Assembly (NCBI RefSeq): GCF_025602895.1
Contig: NW_026516286.1
Span: 124,001-188,000 of the forward strand
Origin: Polychytrium aggregatum
Taxonomy: Eukaryota > Chytridiomycota > Chytridiomycetes > Polychytriales
DNA length: 64,000 bases
Reading direction: 5' to 3'
Below, one piece after another: positions 22,194 to 33,798 of this stretch. The stretch's first letter is position 1. Every line of letters begins with the position of its first letter. Position numbers and translations under genes: made by a program. Under the pieces are notes generated by a model. It worked only from the letters and a program-made list of their open reading frames with translations, did no database searches and had not been told where the DNA came from.

Positions 22194-24299
22194 ATGTCCC
22201 CGGTCTCCAAGAAGCTCAAGACATCGCCATCCATGCAGCTCGATCCCAGTCCCAGCGCCAAGGCCCTGCCGGCCCTCACCCCCACCTCGGCCCCCGGCCA
22301 GCGAGTCACCCACGTCGGCAGCCCTGAAACCAAGAACCACTTTGCCCTCGACCGCCTGCGTCCGCTCTACCTCAACCCGCCCACCGCCATCGGCCGCACC
22401 ATCACCGACGAAGCCCACGAGTATATCCAGTTCGACACCCAGCGCACCTTCCCTCCTGTACTCAAGCTCAAGAACTCGGAGCAGCTGCGCATCCTCGTCA
22501 CCGGCGGCGCCGGCTTTGTCGGCTCGCACCTTGTCGATCGCCTCATGCTCATGGGCCATCAGGTCAAGTGCCTCGACAACTTCTTCACCGGCAACACCAA
22601 GAACATCCTGCACTGGGTTGGACACCCCAACTTTGAGCTCATCCGCCACGATGTCGTCGGTATGTTTGATCGCGGCCTCGGCCGTGTAGCTGGTGTGCTT
22701 TCCGTGGCGACGATCGTGCTGCAACAGGCTTTACAGCAGCAATGCGGCGAGGCGGCGCGATTGCTGGATATGCTGTCCGGAATGCGATTCGTCCTGCTGG
22801 CTGTAATTTTCGCTTGGGGACCGCCGGTTAGAGGCTGGGATTGCTCAAGCTCGACCTGTGGCCCTCCCCTATCCGGTTCATTACCCCCCCCGTTTTATTC
22901 CATTCTCTCTGTTGTTCCTGCTTCTTCCCTCTGTCTCGGGCTGCTTTAGAGCAAAAGAGAATTGGCGTTATCGCCGCGGATGCGACGGTCGCTTATTTTC
23001 TTCGCCCGCTGCCCGTTGCCGTCTCTATTGCTTCGAAATTGCGCCGCGTCATTGCGACCAGCTACCCCCCCCATCTGTGCCTCTGGAGTGCTCGTGAATT
23101 GAAGCTGCTGGTGGATCCAACGTCGTGAACCCGACGTCGTGGACGCTAGCCCGAGCCTGAAATGCAGCCCGAATGTTCGGCCGATATCTTAATTAACCTC
23201 CATCCCTGGTCTCGTTCGCCGCCGCCATAATCGCTGTCTTCAGAGCCCATCCTCGTCGAGGTCGATCGCGTCTATCATCTGGCCTGTCCTGCCTCGCCTC
23301 CCCACTATCAGTACAACCCCATCAAGACCGTCAAGACGAGCGTCATGGGCACCATCAACATGCTCGGCTTGGCCAAACGTGTCAAGGCCCGCTTCCTGCT
23401 GACCTCCACGTCCGAGGTCTACGGCGATCCCGACCAGCATCCTCAGTCCGAGAGCTACTGGGGCAACGTCAACCCTGTGAGTGCCATCATTCTCGAGTGG
23501 GCATGGCCTTGCTTTGGTGCACGGAGGGGATTTGATGGGTACTGTGTGTTGCTGTGTGTTGCTGTGTGTTGCTGTGTTGCTGTGCACGCTCACATTGCGA
23601 CTGAGCGGCGCTATCACGGGTGGATGGGTGCGGGGAAGCTATAGTGCTCCGGCGTCCTCGGCTGTAGATCGCTTGGTGTTGCTTGGACGCACGGCCTTGT
23701 GCGCACGGCCCGAGCGACTCTGTCCATTGTTCCTAACCATCGGCCGCCCTCTCCCTCTGCTCGCTGACCAGATTGGCCCCCGTGCCTGCTACGACGAGGG
23801 CAAGCGTGTCGCCGAGACGCTGACCTACGCCTATGCCAAGCAGGACAAGGTTGATGTCCGTGTCGCCCGAATCTTCAACACCTTTGGTCCGCGCATGAAC
23901 GAGAACGACGGCCGCGTCGTCTCCAACTTCATCATCCAGGCCCTCAAGGGCGAGGACCTGACCATCTACGGCGAAGGCGACCAGACCCGCTCGTTCCAGT
24001 ATGTGCATGATTTGGTCGACGGCCTGATCGCGCTCATGGAGTCCAACTACTCCGAGGGCCCCGTCAACATTGGAAACCCCGACGAGTGCACCATCCGTCA
24101 CTTTGCCGAGGTCATCAAGGAGATGGTCCAGTCCAAATCCAAGATCATCAAGCTCCCCCCCACCGAGGACGACCCCAGACGACGCAGACCCGACATCTCT
24201 CGGGCCAAGAAAGTGCTGGGCTGGGAGCCCAAGTTCTCGGTCCGCCAGGGTATCGAGGAGACGGTCGACTACTTCCGATCCATCATCAACGACATTTAA
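22194..24299 (+). CDS. UXS1: UDP-glucuronic acid decarboxylase (UDP-xylose synthase)
   Basis: This enzyme converts UDP-glucuronate to UDP-xylose with bound NAD. There are three exons: 22194-22659, 23244-23476 and 23772-24299. The donors gtatgt and gtgagt, and the acceptors ending in cag, keep phase. The protein is about 408 residues. It has the Rossmann NAD motif [36 protein letters not shown], the STSEVYGDP loop with the catalytic Ser/Thr, and the catalytic YDEGKR (Tyr-x3-Lys). The C-terminus includes [14 protein letters not shown] and [13 protein letters not shown]. All key residues are present. There is no obvious N-terminal membrane anchor, unlike animal UXS1, so it is probably cytosolic. 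Confidence 0.95.
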
Positions 24300-24451
24300 G
24301 CCACTCGCGTGGCTCTCTGTTGCTACACTTGCTCGTTCTGAACCCTTACTTTCTTGCTTTGAGCGCCGCTGTGTGGCCTTTCGTTCTCTGGATCGGCCAA
24401 TCTGGTCTCGATGGCTTGCTTTGGCCAAACCATTGATCCATTAGCGGGATA

Positions 24452-24844
24452 CAGCGTTTCCAAAATGAAATGGGACACCCCCGTTTTGAGCCATGAGAGT
24501 GCTTTTTCTGGAACCTGAATACACCCACCCACTCATCGCATTCATGGCCAAGCAAGTCTATCCAAGGAGACCGAAGTGGTGATTGCCTTTGGGAATGCCT
24601 CGTGGAAGCAGGGGAGGGATCTTCATCCAGTCCCAGGAGACTCAGGTTCGCCAGTCGATCATCGCCACAGGAGATCGACCGGGTGTATTCAAGACTGTGC
24701 TTCCCAAACCAACCAAAACAAAGAGATTGCCAACGAAGACAGGAGTGCAATGCCATGGCCTGCTCACTGGGCCTACAGTCAGTCGGCAGGGTTCAGACAT
24801 CTGAAGCCAGGAAGGAACTGGCCCGTTTCTTTCTAGATAGACTC
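24452..24844 (+). mobile_element. Short non-autonomous derivative of the Fanzor transposon
   Basis: A 393-bp MITE-like copy with both inverted repeats (24452-24477 and 24819-24844), flanked by TA at 24450-24451 and 24845-24846. Inside it keeps about 140 bp of the left end and about 200 bp of the right end. A large internal deletion removed the transposase and most of the Fanzor. Its right end is very similar to 5630-5748, so both belong to one subfamily. It inserted 152 bp after the UXS1 stop codon. Confidence 0.85.
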
Positions 24845-24892
24845 TACGGACAGCCCAGACCATCCCAAGATCCAAGGTCGCCATGAGCGTTA

Positions 24893-25142
24893 CACTTTAT
24901 ACATGAGTAAACGGGATATCATCTCTATCCCGCATGTCGGTGTAGTATTCGATGGCTTGTGTCCGACTCGGTCACATACAATTCAACAGATCACCTCGAC
25001 AGCCTCCGAGTGAAGACCACCGGTCCGCTCTCTGGTCACCACAATCGACCTGCACACAGTAGTGATGGGTGTGTATTCAGGTCCTTGAAAAACAACAGTC
25101 CTGGCTCAAAACAGGGTGTCCCGTTTCGTTTTGGGAACGCTA
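24893..25142 (-). mobile_element. Second short non-autonomous derivative, opposite orientation
   Basis: A 250-bp copy flanked by TA (24891-24892 and 25143-25144). On the minus strand its left repeat is 25142-25117 and its right repeat is 24918-24893. Between them lie left-end sequence (CCTGAATACAC) and the last part of a Fanzor ORF close to the intact one (complement of 24990-25065 resembles 4990-5052). It is separated by only 46 bp from the preceding copy. Confidence 0.8.
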
Positions 25143-25430
25143 TATTCGCAAAGCAAGGTATGGCACAAGCGGTTGAAGGGATTTCGCCTATCCGACAGGC
25201 CGAACTGGGTGCCCAGAGCGGCGTGCGGACTGCTTTTCCACCTCTCCCTCTGTCCAGTTCAGTTGGTAGGTCGTCGGGTGAAGCGGAGGTGGCCTTCATA
25301 ATAGACAAGAAGCTAGACATCGAATAGCAAGGTTGGGGTGGTGATTAGGATAGCGTAATTTGGCAGCCATGTTGCCGGGGGGGGGCGCTGGTCGGTTCCT
25401 TTGCTCTCGGACGGTCGAGCACCCCCCCCG
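25143..25430. other. Intergenic region, 3' flank of the HP1 gene
   Basis: 288 bp with a G run near 25377-25386 and a C run near 25422-25429. No gene is seen. Confidence 0.4.
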
Positions 25431-26624
25431 TCAGTTGTGAGCCACCAGAGCCTGCCGAGCCTGCGACCGATCCATGCGGACAAGGTCGAAGAGCTGGTCA
25501 GCGCACACCACGGATCTCCCATGCACCAACGCTTGCGCTTACTTTCTTTGGGCACTTCTCGTGGATGGTCTCGGATCGATGGATGGTCTGCTTGCCGTCT
25601 TTCCACTTCAGGACGACAACCAGCTGTCTGGACTCGTCCTTGGCTTGCTGGACATGCTCGATGGACTCGACATCATCCTCCCAGGAGACCTGGGCCCGAA
25701 TATCCTCAGTCAGCTCGTTCTCGGCATCTGAGACAACCGAGTCTTCCGAGGAGTCGACCAGGGTGGCGACATCGGCAGCCGAGCTCTGGCCCTTGTGTGG
25801 CGAGCTTGTAGCCGAAGCAGCGTCCGAGTCTCTGGCTCTCTTTTTCTATCGACGCGGGAGTGTGCGGCCACGATACAAGTCAGAGGTCGGATGCGGGTCA
25901 GGGTCAGATTTGCGCCAAGGACTGGGTGGACGAGAGCATCCACACCCGCAAACTCGAGCGACTAGGGGGCCAGTTACAGAGCGACCACTCGGTTATACCT
26001 TGGAGCCAGAGTTGGATCCAGTGGCAGCCGCCCGCTTGGAGCTCGGAGTGGTAGGGCTCTTGACCTTTTGACTGTCCAAAAACTCCTTCAAGATCGGGCC
26101 ATCCTTTGGGCGACAAATCGATCGATCAACATGAGTGAATAGCGGTGTCGAGAGTCAAAGCATGACTTGCCCAGTAGAGGGGCGGCGATGCTACGTCACA
26201 GCCAAGCCGGCCAGATCGCCCAGTTTCTGGCAGCTCGGCGCTTGTTTCTGCTGACCCAGCAGGAGGACATGGTGTCGGAGGCGTTTTGACTTACGCTGAT
26301 GTTGTCCTGGTCCTCCCAGGTGGTTTCGGTGTAGCCAACCCATTTGATAAGGTACTGGGTTCTGCCCTGGAAAAGATCATGTATCGTAAATGCCTGCAGC
26401 GATTCCACATAGATCGGCGTCGACTCGACCGTCGGGCTGGGAAGGTGGTGCGCGAACCGCTGATCAGCGCCGAGGGTTGCGGGGGGCTGGTCGGCGTGTC
26501 CATTGCTGGGGGAGGGGAGCAAACATACCCCTTTCTTGCGCTGGTCGAGGATGGCCTCGACCTCGTACTCCTCCTCTTCGTCGTCCAGAACGACGGCCTT
26601 GGCGTTTTGAACCTTCTTGGGCAT
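25431..26624 (-). CDS. HP1/Swi6-type heterochromatin protein (chromodomain plus chromoshadow domain)
   Basis: Five exons rebuild 212 residues: 26529-26624, 26295-26366, 25999-26103, 25543-25845 and 25431-25493, all in phase 0. An acidic stretch, DDEEEEYEVEAILDQR, leads into the chromodomain, whose second half is YLIKWVGYTETTWEDQDNIS. Tyr in YEVE, Trp in IKWVGY and the TTW region supply the cage that reads methylated H3K9. A Lys/Ser hinge (KKRARDSD) precedes the chromoshadow domain: SWEDDVESIEHVQQAKDE, LKWKDGKQTIHRSETIHEKC. This domain dimerises and recruits partners. The last exon gives an unusual end, KLFDLVRMDRSQ, in place of the usual FYExHL helix, so the final exon choice is less certain. 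Confidence 0.88.
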
Positions 26625-27059
26625 GGTGTATCGTCACGGAATCGAGCTGCGGCGGCGGCGGCGGCGGCGGATCGATGGGTCAACAGCGAGAGGACTGTCA
26701 GGACCCAGACATGCCCTTCTTCAGCACCAGCGGGCCGAAATGAAACAGGGCGCTGGTCAATTTGACTATTTTGGGCTCGGCGCGCGGCCGAGGGACGAGA
26801 GCATCTTCGAATCGAAGACAGGATCCGCTGGTTGCTCCTGCCCTGCGTTTCATGCTCCAGCATGCAGCATGCCGGCCATGCCTCCCTGCCGCTCGCTAGT
26901 GCTGCAGGATGACCGGCCGCACGGACGAGATCGTCACGGTTCATTGCTCCTTCAACCCACTCACAACACAGCTGTTCAGGTCCGTTCTTCACCACGGAGG
27001 CGATATATTGGGCAACCCTTGGTGCTGCAGTAGCCCTCGGCTCTACAGCAACTCTCGAC
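26625..27059. other. Intergenic region between HP1 and POC5 genes
   Basis: 435 bp, including a short CGG repeat near 26648-26672 just upstream of the HP1 start codon. No gene is seen. Confidence 0.4.
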
Positions 27060-29699
27060 TCAGCCCAGCTTGGGGGTGCCCGGTGTGTTGCCAGGAACAT
27101 GCCGGGTCACGTAGATGCCCTGATCGACATCGGCAAACTTGGTGTGCTTAGGCTGGTAGTTGCCGGGTCGGTAGCCATCGGGCTCTGCCAAGGCGGCCGT
27201 TCCTGTCCCTGTCGATCGGAATGATGCAGATGTCATGCGAGATCCTTTGGACCCGAAGCCATAACTGCCAACAGCGTACCCATCCTGCTCAGCACTTTCA
27301 GCGGATCGAGTCGGGCCGGGCTGGGTTCTGCGGATATCAGACCGGTCGGCGGCAAACTCGGAAACTCGAGAGAGGCCAAGGTTGCTGCTCATGTCTGCCT
27401 CAGCCGAATCACCCTTGGCGCCGCCCATGAGGCCTGCGATTAAGCTGCTGCCATCGTCGGTGGTCTTCAGCACGCTCATGGCCTCCATGTTGAGGGCACA
27501 GAGGCCGCGCATAAATGCCTTCTTCACATCCTCCTGTTGCTTGGCTCTGTTACTATCGGACTCTTGCAGGCGCAGCGTCAGCGTTTCGATGCGGGCGTTG
27601 AGCTGTTTTGGGCAGGATCGGGGAGTTGGACTCAGTTCAGGCATGGAACCAGCCCTCAGTCGCAAGGTATTCAGGTGCAGCCCATCTCCATCGCCCGATT
27701 TCCTTTAGAGCTACATCGCACGACAGCGAGCAAACACACGATGTGGCTTCTTCCGCATACCTCTGCGATCCGCTTTTCGTATTCGGTTGCCAGTTTCTCC
27801 ATGCTGCTCTCGGCCTCGCGACGGGCCTTCTTCTCGACGCTCCGTTTCCAGTGTATGCCGGCGACCCTTTGCCATCCGCGCAGGGCCTTGCGCTGCTGGT
27901 GTCGGATATGCTGTTGGCGTGCAAGTTGCTGCCCGTAGTTGACTTGCTGCCGGTGGGCATAGGCAACTTTCCACGAGGCAAAGAATCGCACAGAGAGGGC
28001 CTTTTCTCGCTGCGAAACCGAGAGGTATCAAGCTTGGTAAGCATATGCTGGAGTCCCACAGGAATCAGCAGATTCTTGATGCAAGGCACATGTCGTCCCC
28101 AGAATGCGTGGTCGTTCGGGCTATCATGGCTATCGCGGCTATCATAGCTGTGATGGCTGTGATGTTTGCCATGGTGGTCATGACTGTCATAGTGTACCTT
28201 GTAAACAATGTAGAGCAGCATCCGCTCGACGAGCTTGCTCTTGTTCTCGAGCATCGTTAGATAGCTGGCCGCGACGTTTTCCGAGTTTCTCAGCTGCGCC
28301 GTCAGATCGTCGATCAGATAGCTTGACTGGGTACGCAGTGTCTCTGCCTGCTGCGAATGCTGCCGAACAAGGGCTTCCCGGGAGGTTCGGAAATCGGTCT
28401 AATTGCGACGGGTAGTCGGGTTGGTGGGAATCGCAAGGGCGTCTCGTCGTCTCCAGCTCTGCCGTGAAGGCCTGTTGCGTGGGAATCGCCACAGGACCCA
28501 TCGCACTTACGAGAATCGATTGCTTCAGAACGTTGGTCCAGCCCTCGAGGCACTCAGCAAACCGAAGCATGGGGTCATCTCCCTCCCTTGCGTCTGGTGC
28601 CTGTATCCTGCTGTTTGATGTGGACGGCCTTTGGGGCGGGGCGGTGTCCGTATGTACCGACAACGCTTCGACCTTTGGCGATCCGAGTGTGTGCATTCGA
28701 TCTGCCGCCAATGCAGCCAGCGGCTGATAACCGGCGGGCGAGTCTTGGGCCCTGGCTCGAGAATCTTGGACGGCGAACGGATCGGCGTCGACCCCTCCGG
28801 GTGGAGGTCGCAGCCGCACGTCTCGTTGACCGGCTCCGTTCGCCTGGAGTATGTGTGGTTCAAGACGCCCGGCAGATGCAAATTGGGGACTAGAGTAGCC
28901 TGGATTCACCAGCGGGGCTGGACCACGAGACGAGACTGGCTTTCGGAACGAGTTGTATGACTGAATCGATACCTCGTCTGTGGAGACGGCGGGAGGGGTG
29001 GATCAGCGAGGCACATGCAACAGATCATCAGAATCGAGCCCACCCGGAGGACGGAGGGCAGCTCGCCAGAAGGACATGCCCCGTGCTCGATGTTGCTCCT
29101 CAGTGCCTACCATCATACTCGGATGCCGACTCATGGGCTCGCATTCCTGTGTGTCGCCCAGACCCGTCGGTGAACAGACGATCGTCACCAGGCTGCTCGT
29201 TTCTTGAATGGCTTCCCAGACCCGAAGGTTCCGGCGAGACGGGGTCGAGCATGGCGGCATGTTTCAGATCATGAGGCTCCAGAAGAGAGTCGCCGAGGCC
29301 ATCGATTGGACTTTGCGCAAAGATGCCGTCTGCAGAGGGCTCGAGCGACATGGGCTGGGCGTTGCCGACAAAATCTCGGGGCTGTTCTTCGTAATTCATG
29401 GCCCGCCGATTGAAGACGGGGGAGATAGCAATGCTGGAGGTGCCGGACTGGGGCAGGATCTGGGGCAGGATCTGGCGAGAGGCGGATGTGATCTTCCCGC
29501 CCATCCGCGGCTGCTGTTGTCGCTCGGCAGCTCTGGCCGACCAGGGTCCACCCGGGTTGGGCTCGGCGACGGCAGGGCGGGATCGACGGGGCTGATCGAT
29601 CTCGGAGAGCATCGATGCAATGCTGCTGAATCGGCCTTTGGATCGCTTGTCTCGAGGTGTCGTCGCCCGTCTGCCGATCGCCTCATCGCCATTCTGCAT
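27060..29699 (-). CDS. POC5: Centriolar protein POC5-like
   Basis: POC5 binds centrin and is needed for full-length centrioles and basal bodies. The gene is multi-exon. The likely start is MQNGDEAIGRRATTPRDKRS at 29699, and exon 1 runs to 29111 with donor gtaggc. Later exons show FAECLEGWTNVLKQSILV near 28530, the coiled-coil segment LVERMLLYIVYK near 28225, a Trp-containing centrin-binding-like segment (FFASWKVAYAHRQQVNYGQQ) near 27970, and the conserved block KKAFMRGLCALNMEAMSVLK near 27490. The C-terminus is disordered and ends TPGTPKLG. The KAFMRG-CALN-EA block is diagnostic. The N-terminal exon and some junctions are less sure. It diverges from the FtsX-like gene with only 143 bp between starts. 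Confidence 0.75.
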
Positions 29700-29842
29700 T
29701 TGCTGCGATTCTGCACTCGCAGCGGCCCCACCAGCTGCATATCAGTAGCCTGCTGCCAGCCTACTGCCGGCCTGCTGCTAGCCTGCACTCGCTCTGCCCT
29801 CGGATTCTTTGAATCTCCCGCCAACGCACCACCACCATCGTC
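29700..29842. promoter_or_regulatory. Short bidirectional promoter region (POC5 / ABC3 permease)
   Basis: Only 143 bp separates the start codons of the two divergent genes. It contains repeated CTGC-rich units (CCTGCTGCCAGCCTACTGCC near 29749) and no clear TATA box. Confidence 0.45.
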
Positions 29843-32800
29843 ATGAAGCTCCGGGCACTGCTGGCTTCGTCCCGGCTTGCCGCACGAGGGGCTTCCCGCA
29901 ACCGAGGTCACTTTTGCGTTGGCTGCTCTTCTGTGTGCCTCACGACGGTCTCGGTTGGGCTTTTGATGACCATCCTGGCTGTGTCGCCGTCGGTCTTTCT
30001 CTACTTTGCCGAAACCATCAACGGCGAGTCGGATCTCGAACTCTGGCCCCGCGGCGAGTCTGGATGGCAGCGGCTCAACTACACTCGTATTTCCCAGGCC
30101 CTGCAAGACAGCAGCATCGCTCCATACCACTCGCCCCGTTTCTCAAGCATCGGCCTCAAGACCTACAATCCAAAACTCTGTCTCGGCTTCAGCGCCAGCA
30201 CACCCTCCCTGAGCAACTTTACCTATGAGGGCCCTGACTCCTCTCCGGGCGACTCTGGCGATATGACGACCCTCAAAGCCAGCGCGCGCTCGGCATGCCA
30301 AAGCTCGCCCAGCCGCTGCATGGACATCCTGTGTGCCAAGTCAGTCGATGCCTACGTGTGGATCATTGACTCGCAGAAAGACGCCGACATTGGCATCAGC
30401 ACTTCTTGGGGTCTGCCGCCTCTCCCTGCCGGTGGCATCTACATCAACACTCGCGCAGCCAACAGCCTTCAGGTCCAGGCCGGCGACTACATCTTTGTGC
30501 AGCTTCCCGATAGCCTCCTGCCGGCGACCCTTGACAGCGCCCGACGCTCGGCATATGCTGCAAACTCCTCGATTCTCGTCAACGCTACGTTTTCGAATGG
30601 CAACCCGGTGCCCTGGGTTACGAACGTCCCCTTTCGCATCATCAGCGTCTTTGACTCTGGAGGCACATACAAGTTCCCCAAAGGCTACCAGAAGAACAGC
30701 GTCATGGTCTTTGAGCTGCCCATGATGCTGGAGAGCCTTGCTCCGCATATCCACCCACAGTACTCGAGCGCCTATGCGTCGGCGCTCCTGGCTGAATCTG
30801 CAAGGCAGACCCACTATGGCGAAGTCAGCGATACGATCTTTGCCTGCCCAAGCCAGCCTCGGAGTGCCTGCTACATGGACTCGGACTTTTCTGTTGTTGC
30901 CCGTCGCCTAGTCGACTGGGCCGGCCAGGTCTCTGAAGCCGTCGGCATCGATAGGTCAATGTTTCGCCTGTCCCAGATCAATACGTTACGTCAAGCAGCC
31001 GGCCTGTCCAAGTTCCTCGGGCTGGTTGTATCGCTGGTGGTGATCCTGTTTTGTGGACTTTCGTGCTTCTTGATCTACAGTCTGTTGCTAACCTTTGTGC
31101 AGACGCAGTCCCATGACCTCGGCATCCTTCGCATGGTTGGTTCAGGGAGATCGGTGATTGCTAATCTGATCACGGTATGTTTCCAGACCAACAGCGCAAT
31201 CGTCATTTGGAAGGTTCTTGATAGTTCGGTGACGGCGTTTCTTGGGTCCTCTCGCCGTTTGATGTTGCGAGTCCGTCCCGTGCCAACTGAGTGTATCAAT
31301 TCTGACCCGCCTATCATTCCGCCATGCCGACCCGCCTGCTGCTGGCGTTGCATAATCTCCATTCCGCTCTGCACTTTGCCCTCAAACCGCGGTTGCAGCT
31401 GAGTGCTCTGAGCTACTCTCTTCCGGCGTGGGTCGCTGGCACAGTTGCAGCCCAAGCTCTCGTCGTCGTCGCCCGGATACTCTTGTTACGATTTCTGGAT
31501 TTTACGATTCCATGGACGCTGTCGCTACAGGCAGTCGTCGTCTCGATTTTCCTGGCTGCGCTGGTTCCGCTACTGTCGTCACTGCAACCCATCGCCATGG
31601 CCGTCTCGAAGGATCTGCATAGCTCCTTGGTTCTGTCTGCCGCCCGTGCCGCAACATTCACCCAGACTCTGGACCGAGGCTCGATGCTCGCCGGACTCTA
31701 CGGCTCGTTGAAGTATCTTGTTGGATCGCTCGTCCTGTCGATGGCCTGTTTCTTGGTGTACATTCTGCTCCCAGAGTCTCTGGCGATCGAGAACCTCGGA
31801 ATGCTGTTTTCGGTATTTCTGGGGCTCATCATCGTCGTGATCATCGGGCTTGTGGCTGTCTCGTTCAATCTACAGCCGGTTCTGGAGCACTGTGTGCTGT
31901 ACTTGATATTTTCGGCTTTGTTCTGGGAAGATGGAGCCTTGTCGGCACTCATCAAGAAGAATCTGGCGGTCCACCGACGCAACAACCAAAAGACAGCGGC
32001 AATGCTGTCGTTGGCCCTGGGATTCATTTTTTTCCTCAACATCAATCTCGACATTGAGATTCGTTCTCTGCAGTACAGGTATATGGTCGATTTGGCATGG
32101 TCTCTGATTGCATTGTTTCGCAGCCATAAACGCAAACGAAAGCTGGACTTGGGCTGGACTTGGCCAAGGAGAGTGGCGGCTTGTTTGAGGTGTCAGTGAC
32201 GCAGGGTCGACATCATTTGAATTTATCCCGAGTGAGACGATCAGCTGCGCTGACTTGAGTCTCTGTTGCCGCAGCTATACGCAGTCGGTCGGGAGCGACG
32301 TGCGAGTCAGCATCAACGCTGTCGACGGCTCGACCGGCTTGGCTTTCTCCTTGGCAAGCTTGAACCAAATCGAAGCCTTTTGCCAGTCCCGCCCAGACTT
32401 GGTCCTCGACTGGTCATATGTCTCATACCCGCTCACCGCTTTGTTGGCGACAGTCTTGTCCGACACCCTGGTCAGCAACGTCGGGCAGCTGGTGTCGTAT
32501 CCCGTTTCGATTGTGGCGGTATCTCCAAACTACTTTGACATCGGCAGCAATGGCCCCGGAACAATATGGCCATTCCAAGTTGATCCGGACCTGTCGGCAC
32601 AGTATCCTTCGATGAAGCAACAGCTTTACTCTGCCAAGGGCCTGCAGTCCGCCGTTCTCAGCGCAAACTTGCTGTCGGCCCTTGGGTTTGTGCGAGCTTC
32701 CTCGCCGACAAACTACTCGTGCCCGTTTGTGACTACGACGGCTCTCCAAGTGGATGGCTCGACTGTTCAGTCAAACATGTCGACACTCTATCCCCTGGGA

Positions 32801-33478
32801 TTCTTAGAAGACTGCTATCTCTGCACAATGACGCAGTACCCCACCTCTAGCGCCACGAGCATGCTTGTTTCCTTTCCGACATATCTGCAGCTTGCCCAAG
32901 GCATTCTCGAATCCGTCGGCGACATACCTATTCAGTATCTGCTTATCACGGCCACCGATCCGTCCAATAGCAACCAGATCTACAACGGGCTCCTACAAAT
33001 CATCGAAGGCACTTTGGACGACATCACCACGGTCGCGATCGAGACCCAGGCTGTCGACACGATCCAGCTGTATCTTGGACCGATCTTCGGGCTCGCGACT
33101 GTGCTGGTGATGCTCGTTTCCTTGTTCAGTCTCAACACAGCCATGTACTCCAACATCCATCAGCAACTCAAGGAAATATCGATCCTGATGGCCATTGGAC
33201 TGAGCCAGCGACAGCTCCTGCGCATCTTTATCTACGAGGCGTTCATAGTTTTGATGGTATCGCTTGTGCTGGGAGCCGGTATCGGACTCTCGGTTGGGTA
33301 CAGCATGGCGGCGCAGAACTCTGTCCTCGTTGAGGTTCCGGTGACTCCCCGGTTTCCGACCGAGGTGGCAGGCGTTGCAGTTGTGCTGAGCACTATCTCG
33401 GCTCTGGCAGCGACTTGGGGTCCCTTGCATGCTTTGGTCGTTCGCCGCTCGATCATCGCCGGCCTGAAATCCACTTGA
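29843..33478 (+). CDS. FtsX-like ABC3-type permease, large two-domain membrane protein
   Basis: Three exons, 29843-31174, 31399-32078 and 32275-33478, with good GT-AG sites encode about 1070 residues. After an N-terminal membrane segment (VGLLMTILAVSPSVFLYF) comes a large extracytoplasmic domain, then three helices including FLGLVVSLVVILFCGLSCFL. A second half repeats the layout and ends in an FtsX C-terminal bundle: GPIFGLATVLVMLVSLFSLN, then EISILMAIGLSQRQLLRIFI and VVLSTISALAATWGPLHALV. This internal duplication is typical of MacB/FtsX (ABC3) permeases, which work with a separate ATPase. No ATPase is seen next to it, and the substrate is unknown. A Fanzor-element relic lies in the presumed 3' UTR. 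Confidence 0.8.
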
Positions 33479-33798
33479 GGCATGCGCCAACGAGATACTA
33501 TGCCGATCCCACATGTCGGCGTCGTATGTGATGGCCTGCGTCTGGCAATATCATATGCAATGAAATCGATCACCTCGGCAGTTGTGTCTTGGAAGTAATG
33601 GAGCTGATGTAGCAGCTTTCTATTGTTCCCAGATAGCTTATAAAGCGGAAGGTGGGCTTTTACATCTCATTTGTATCATACGAAAATAGTGCAAACTGTG
33701 TAATCAAAATAAAGAACAAGGAATCAAACCAAGCACATAAAGAAACAACCGCTAAAGCTCATGGGGCGACGCTCATTCGTTAACCCAGGGTCGACAAT
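33479..33798. terminator. Convergent 3' region of the permease and exordium-like genes
   Basis: 320 bp between two stop codons. It contains the transposon relic at 33488-33600 and an AATAAA polyadenylation signal near 33708 for the plus-strand permease gene. Confidence 0.45.
33488..33600 (-). mobile_element. Diverged relic of the Fanzor transposon right end
   Basis: 33488-33585 aligns along its whole length with 24908-25000 of the reversed short copy. Shared blocks include CATGTCGG, GATGGC, TGCGTC-like and GATCACCTCG. This corresponds to the region between the Fanzor stop codon and the right inverted repeat. The repeat itself is degraded. It begins ten bases after the permease stop codon. 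Confidence 0.6.

Noticed and set aside
21765-22724. 319-residue minus-strand ORF
   Set aside because: Antisense to the first UXS1 exon and to the GT repeat, with no recognisable domain.
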